A DNA stretch of 64,000 nt from Streptomyces sp. TLI_105 (GTDB lineage Bacteria; Actinomycetota; Actinomycetes; Streptomycetales; Streptomycetaceae). Numbering within the stretch: position 1 is the first letter of the stretch; each line of letters begins with the position of its first letter. Both the position numbers and the translations under genes were made by a program. This document shows, piece after piece, positions 62,071 through 64,000 of this stretch. The DNA lies in NCBI RefSeq assembly GCF_900105415.1, contig NZ_FNSM01000001.1, positions 7,386,001 to 7,450,000 on the forward strand, written 5' to 3'. The notes under the pieces were generated by a model, which saw only the letters and a list, made by a program, of their open reading frames with translations, was not told the DNA's origin and ran no database searches.

Positions 62071-62913
62071 GGCCTGCGACAGGCGTTCGCGGGCCTCGGC
62101 CAGGTCCTCCGGGGTCGGCGCGTCGTCCTGGGTGAGGCGGCGGCGCCAGTACCCGGTGAAGTGGACCGAGCGCCGGTCGACACCCCGCTCCTCGACGAGG
62201 TGCCGCCGCAGCCCGCGCACCGCCGAGGCCTCGCCCGCCAGCCAGGCGTACGGCCGACCGGTCGGCAGGTCGTCCGCCCGCACGGCCTCGACCGGCGAGT
62301 CGCCGTCGCGCAGGTGGCGCACGGTCAGGTCGCCCGCCGTGGGCAGCGGCTGCTCCTCGGCCGCGTCGGGCACCTGGACGTATGCGAGGGCCCGGTGCCC
62401 CGGCGGCAGCGCGGCGACGACCGTGGCGAGCGCGGGGAGCGCGCAGGCGTCGGCGTACAGGAGCGTCCAGTCGCCCGCGCCCGGATCGACGGGGACCGCG
62501 AACGCCGCCGACGGCCCGAACATGCCCAGCGTGTCCCCGGGCCGCGCGGACCGCGCCCAGCGTGTCGCGGGGCCCGCGTCCTCGCCCTCCTCGTGGAGGA
62601 AGAAGTCGACGTCGACGGTTCCGGCCGCCGGGTCGTGCGCCCGGAGGGTGTAGCTCCGCATCCACGGGCGTTCTTCCTCCGGAAGCGCCGCGTAGGCCCC
62701 GTACCAGCGCATGACGTCGCCGTCGGGCTCGGGTGCCGGCAGCACCGGCTCGGCCTGGCCCGGCCGGGGGAAGAACAGCTTCACCTGCTGGTCGGGGCCC
62801 GCGAGGGCGAAGCCGTCGAGGCTCGGGGCGCCGAGGGTCACGCGGCGCATGCGCGGGGTCACCGGACGGACGGCGGTCACCCGCAGGTGGTGCAGGGGCT
62901 GGGGCTGGGACAT
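62068..62913 (-). CDS. Siderophore-interacting protein (FAD-binding ferric reductase)
   Basis: A 281-residue SIP-family flavoprotein that would release iron from siderophores by reduction. It has VTPRMRRVTLGAPSLDGF, the FAD motif RSYTLRAHD with VDVDFFLHEEGEDAGPATRWA, GDTLGMFGPSAAFAV and WTLLYADACALPALATVVAALP, and the C-terminal FTGYWRRRLTQDD. ATG 62913 follows GAGGAG. Its stop TAG (62070-62068) spans the junction with the MITE-like element. It is divergent from a small protein gene; no iron box was identified. Confidence 0.93.
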   Translation of the reverse strand: MSQPQPLHHLRVTAVRPVTPRMRRVTLGAPSLDGFALAGPDQQVKLFFPRPGQAEPVLPAPEPDGDVMRWYGAYAALPEEERPWMRSYTLRAHDPAAGTVDVDFFLHEEGEDAGPATRWARSARPGDTLGMFGPSAAFAVPVDPGAGDWTLLYADACALPALATVVAALPPGHRALAYVQVPDAAEEQPLPTAGDLTVRHLRDGDSPVEAVRADDLPTGRPYAWLAGEASAVRGLRRHLVEERGVDRRSVHFTGYWRRRLTQDDAPTPEDLAEARERLSQA

Positions 62914-63100
62914 CGTCGGCTCCTCGGGTGGGGCGGGGGCGGACCCCCACGGTCGTCGGGCCCGTCGACACGCCGTCGACATCCCGTCGACACGGCGTGA
63001 CCGCCCGGGTGGCACGGACGGTCCCGAGAGCGGCCCCGGATGCGAGGACGGGGACCGGACACGAGAATGGCGAGTGCCGGACGAACACGTAGGAGGCGGC

Positions 63101-63304
63101 ATGAACGCTGAGCCCGACAAGACGTTCCTGGGGGAGCGTCCGACGCCCGACAAGCAGCTGCACGCCGGCCCGGAGGGCGGCGAGTTCACGGCCGAGGATC
63201 TGGTCCTCGCCTCCGGCCGTGACGTGAATCCGAAGACCCTCGCCTGGGCGGAACGCCGCATGGCGGAGAAGGGGCGCGCCTCCATGGAGGAGCTTCTGCC
63301 GTAG
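63101..63304 (+). CDS. Small conserved-type hypothetical protein
   Basis: A 67-residue hydrophilic protein: MNAEPDKTFLGERPTPDK, GGEFTAEDLVLASGRDVNPKTLAWAERRM and a final MEELLP. ATG 63101 follows TAGGAGG at a good distance, and codon use matches neighbours, so it is very likely real. I recall similar small proteins in other streptomycetes but no function. It is divergent from the SIP gene. Confidence 0.8.
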   Translation: MNAEPDKTFLGERPTPDKQLHAGPEGGEFTAEDLVLASGRDVNPKTLAWAERRMAEKGRASMEELLP

Positions 63305-63419
63305 GACCCGTCCGGCCTACGGGCCGGTTCTCGTCCTTCCCCCTCCCGCAGACCCCGGATCGGTCGCACCGAACCGGGGTCTCGGGCGTCCCGGAGGAGT
63401 CCCGAGGCTTCCGCATTTG

Positions 63420-63433
63420 TGGAACACGTTCTA
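63420..63433. promoter_or_regulatory. KstR-box-like sequence before an acyl-CoA dehydrogenase gene
   Basis: TGGAACACGTTCTA fits the steroid-catabolism repressor consensus TNNAACNNGTTNNA exactly. It lies 74 bp upstream of the acyl-CoA dehydrogenase start. No kstR gene is in the window. Confidence 0.65.
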
Positions 63434-63507
63434 CCGTGTCCGCCGTCGCGCGTCGCACCGCACGGGGACGCAGCGGACGCCGCAGGACGCCGCCACGGGA
63501 GGACGCC

Positions 63508-64000
63508 ATGCACCTCGAGTACACGCCCGCACAGAACAGCCTGCGCGCCGAGCTGCGGGCGTACTTCGCCGAGCTGGTCCCGGACGACGTCCACACCCGC
63601 TACGCGGACCCGGCGGCCCAGAAGCGCTTCTACCGCGAGACCGTGCGGCGCCTCGGCTCCGACGGCTGGCTCGGGGTGGGCTGGCCCACCGAGTACGGCG
63701 GGCGCGGCCTGACCCCCATGGAGCAGTTCATCTTCTTCGACGAGGCCGCGCAGGCCGGCGTACCGCTGCCGCTGATGGCGCTGAACACCGTCGGCCCGAC
63801 GATCATGCGCTACGGCACGGACGAGCAGAAGGCGTACTTCCTGCCCCGCATCCTCTCCGGCGAGATCGACTTCGCCATCGGCTACAGCGAGCCCGACGCG
63901 GGCACCGACCTGGCCGCCCTGAAGACCCGCGCGGTGCGGGAGGACGACACGTACGTCGTCAACGGCCAGAAGATCTGGACGACGAACGGCGACACCGCCG
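63508..64000 (+). CDS. Acyl-CoA dehydrogenase (N-terminal part, runs off the window)
   Basis: 164 codons are visible from ATG 63508, preceded by GGGAGGA. The protein begins MHLEYTPAQNSLRAELRAYFAELVP and continues GWLGVGWPTEYGGRGLTPMEQFIFFDEAAQAG, FLPRILSGEIDFAIGYSEPDAGTDLAALKT and GQKIWTTNGDTA, the N-terminal and FAD-contacting part of acyl-CoA dehydrogenases. The GWPTEYGGRG and GYSEPDAGTDLA wording is typical of FadE enzymes of steroid side-chain or ring degradation. A KstR-box-like site upstream supports that. The catalytic half is outside the window. Confidence 0.9.
   Translation, partial: MHLEYTPAQNSLRAELRAYFAELVPDDVHTRYADPAAQKRFYRETVRRLGSDGWLGVGWPTEYGGRGLTPMEQFIFFDEAAQAGVPLPLMALNTVGPTIMRYGTDEQKAYFLPRILSGEIDFAIGYSEPDAGTDLAALKTRAVREDDTYVVNGQKIWTTNGDTA

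Overview
The window is very GC-rich, with strongly GC-biased third codon positions, many GTG starts, purine-rich Shine-Dalgarno sites and genes packed on both strands. The gene content is typical of Streptomyces or a close streptomycete: a mycothiol-dependent-type enzyme, PspAB next to HtpX, several SpoIIE-type PP2C phosphatases, a SARP/AfsR-type regulator, a streptophobe-family membrane protein and a DUF6777 protein. It looks chromosomal. No rRNA, tRNA, CRISPR array, integrase or prophage was seen. The clearest mobile trace is a 150 bp MITE-like element near 62 kb.

Layout. 0-4 kb: kdpA (5' end off the window), kdpB and kdpC, a high-affinity K+ pump. 4.4-13.2 kb: a PAS/PP2C phosphatase, a secreted barrel-like protein, pspAB-htpX, an acetyltransferase, a dienelactone hydrolase divergent from a GlxA-type AraC regulator, a frameshifted SAM methyltransferase, a monooxygenase-domain protein and a VOC protein. 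13.2-21.7 kb: a Tat-exported multicopper oxidase, a small membrane protein, a two-component pair, a DUF952 protein, a LysR regulator, an AraC remnant overlapped by a MerR gene, a DinB/maleylpyruvate-isomerase-fold enzyme, DUF1876 and a CBS-BON protein.

21.9-28 kb: three secreted proteins (beta-propeller, GH5 glycosidase, M19-like dipeptidase with a discoidin domain), whose two outer promoters share a palindrome, followed by a TetR regulator. 28.2-32.5 kb: a sulfonate (ssu) operon preceded by a cysteine-rich leader peptide. 32.7-34.2 kb: an unrecognised coiled-coil membrane protein. 34.3-37.6 kb: a GntR regulator, a class III CoA-transferase and a divergent glutaryl-CoA dehydrogenase, with six GGATCC-centred palindromes between the divergent genes, five of them spaced 20-21 bp. 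37.7-40 kb: an FBP-domain protein, a MocR regulator and a small ORF.

40-47.2 kb: a probable phospho-signalling module of DUF6777 protein, streptophobe, Ser/Thr kinase, SH3-like protein with three T-[HQ]-V-V motifs, and an FHA-FHA-ABC transporter resembling mycobacterial Rv1747. 47.3-54.8 kb: a TetR regulator, class II aldolase, DUF3626, a ThuA-like protein behind a 24 bp LacI-type palindrome, an aldo/keto reductase, a hydrolase, a VOC protein and an aldehyde dehydrogenase. 54.8-64 kb: a PHP phosphoesterase, a PAS-GAF-PP2C-HATPase phosphatase, a large SARP/AfsR-like regulator, the MITE-like element, a siderophore-interacting protein, a small protein, and the start of an acyl-CoA dehydrogenase behind a sequence matching the KstR box.
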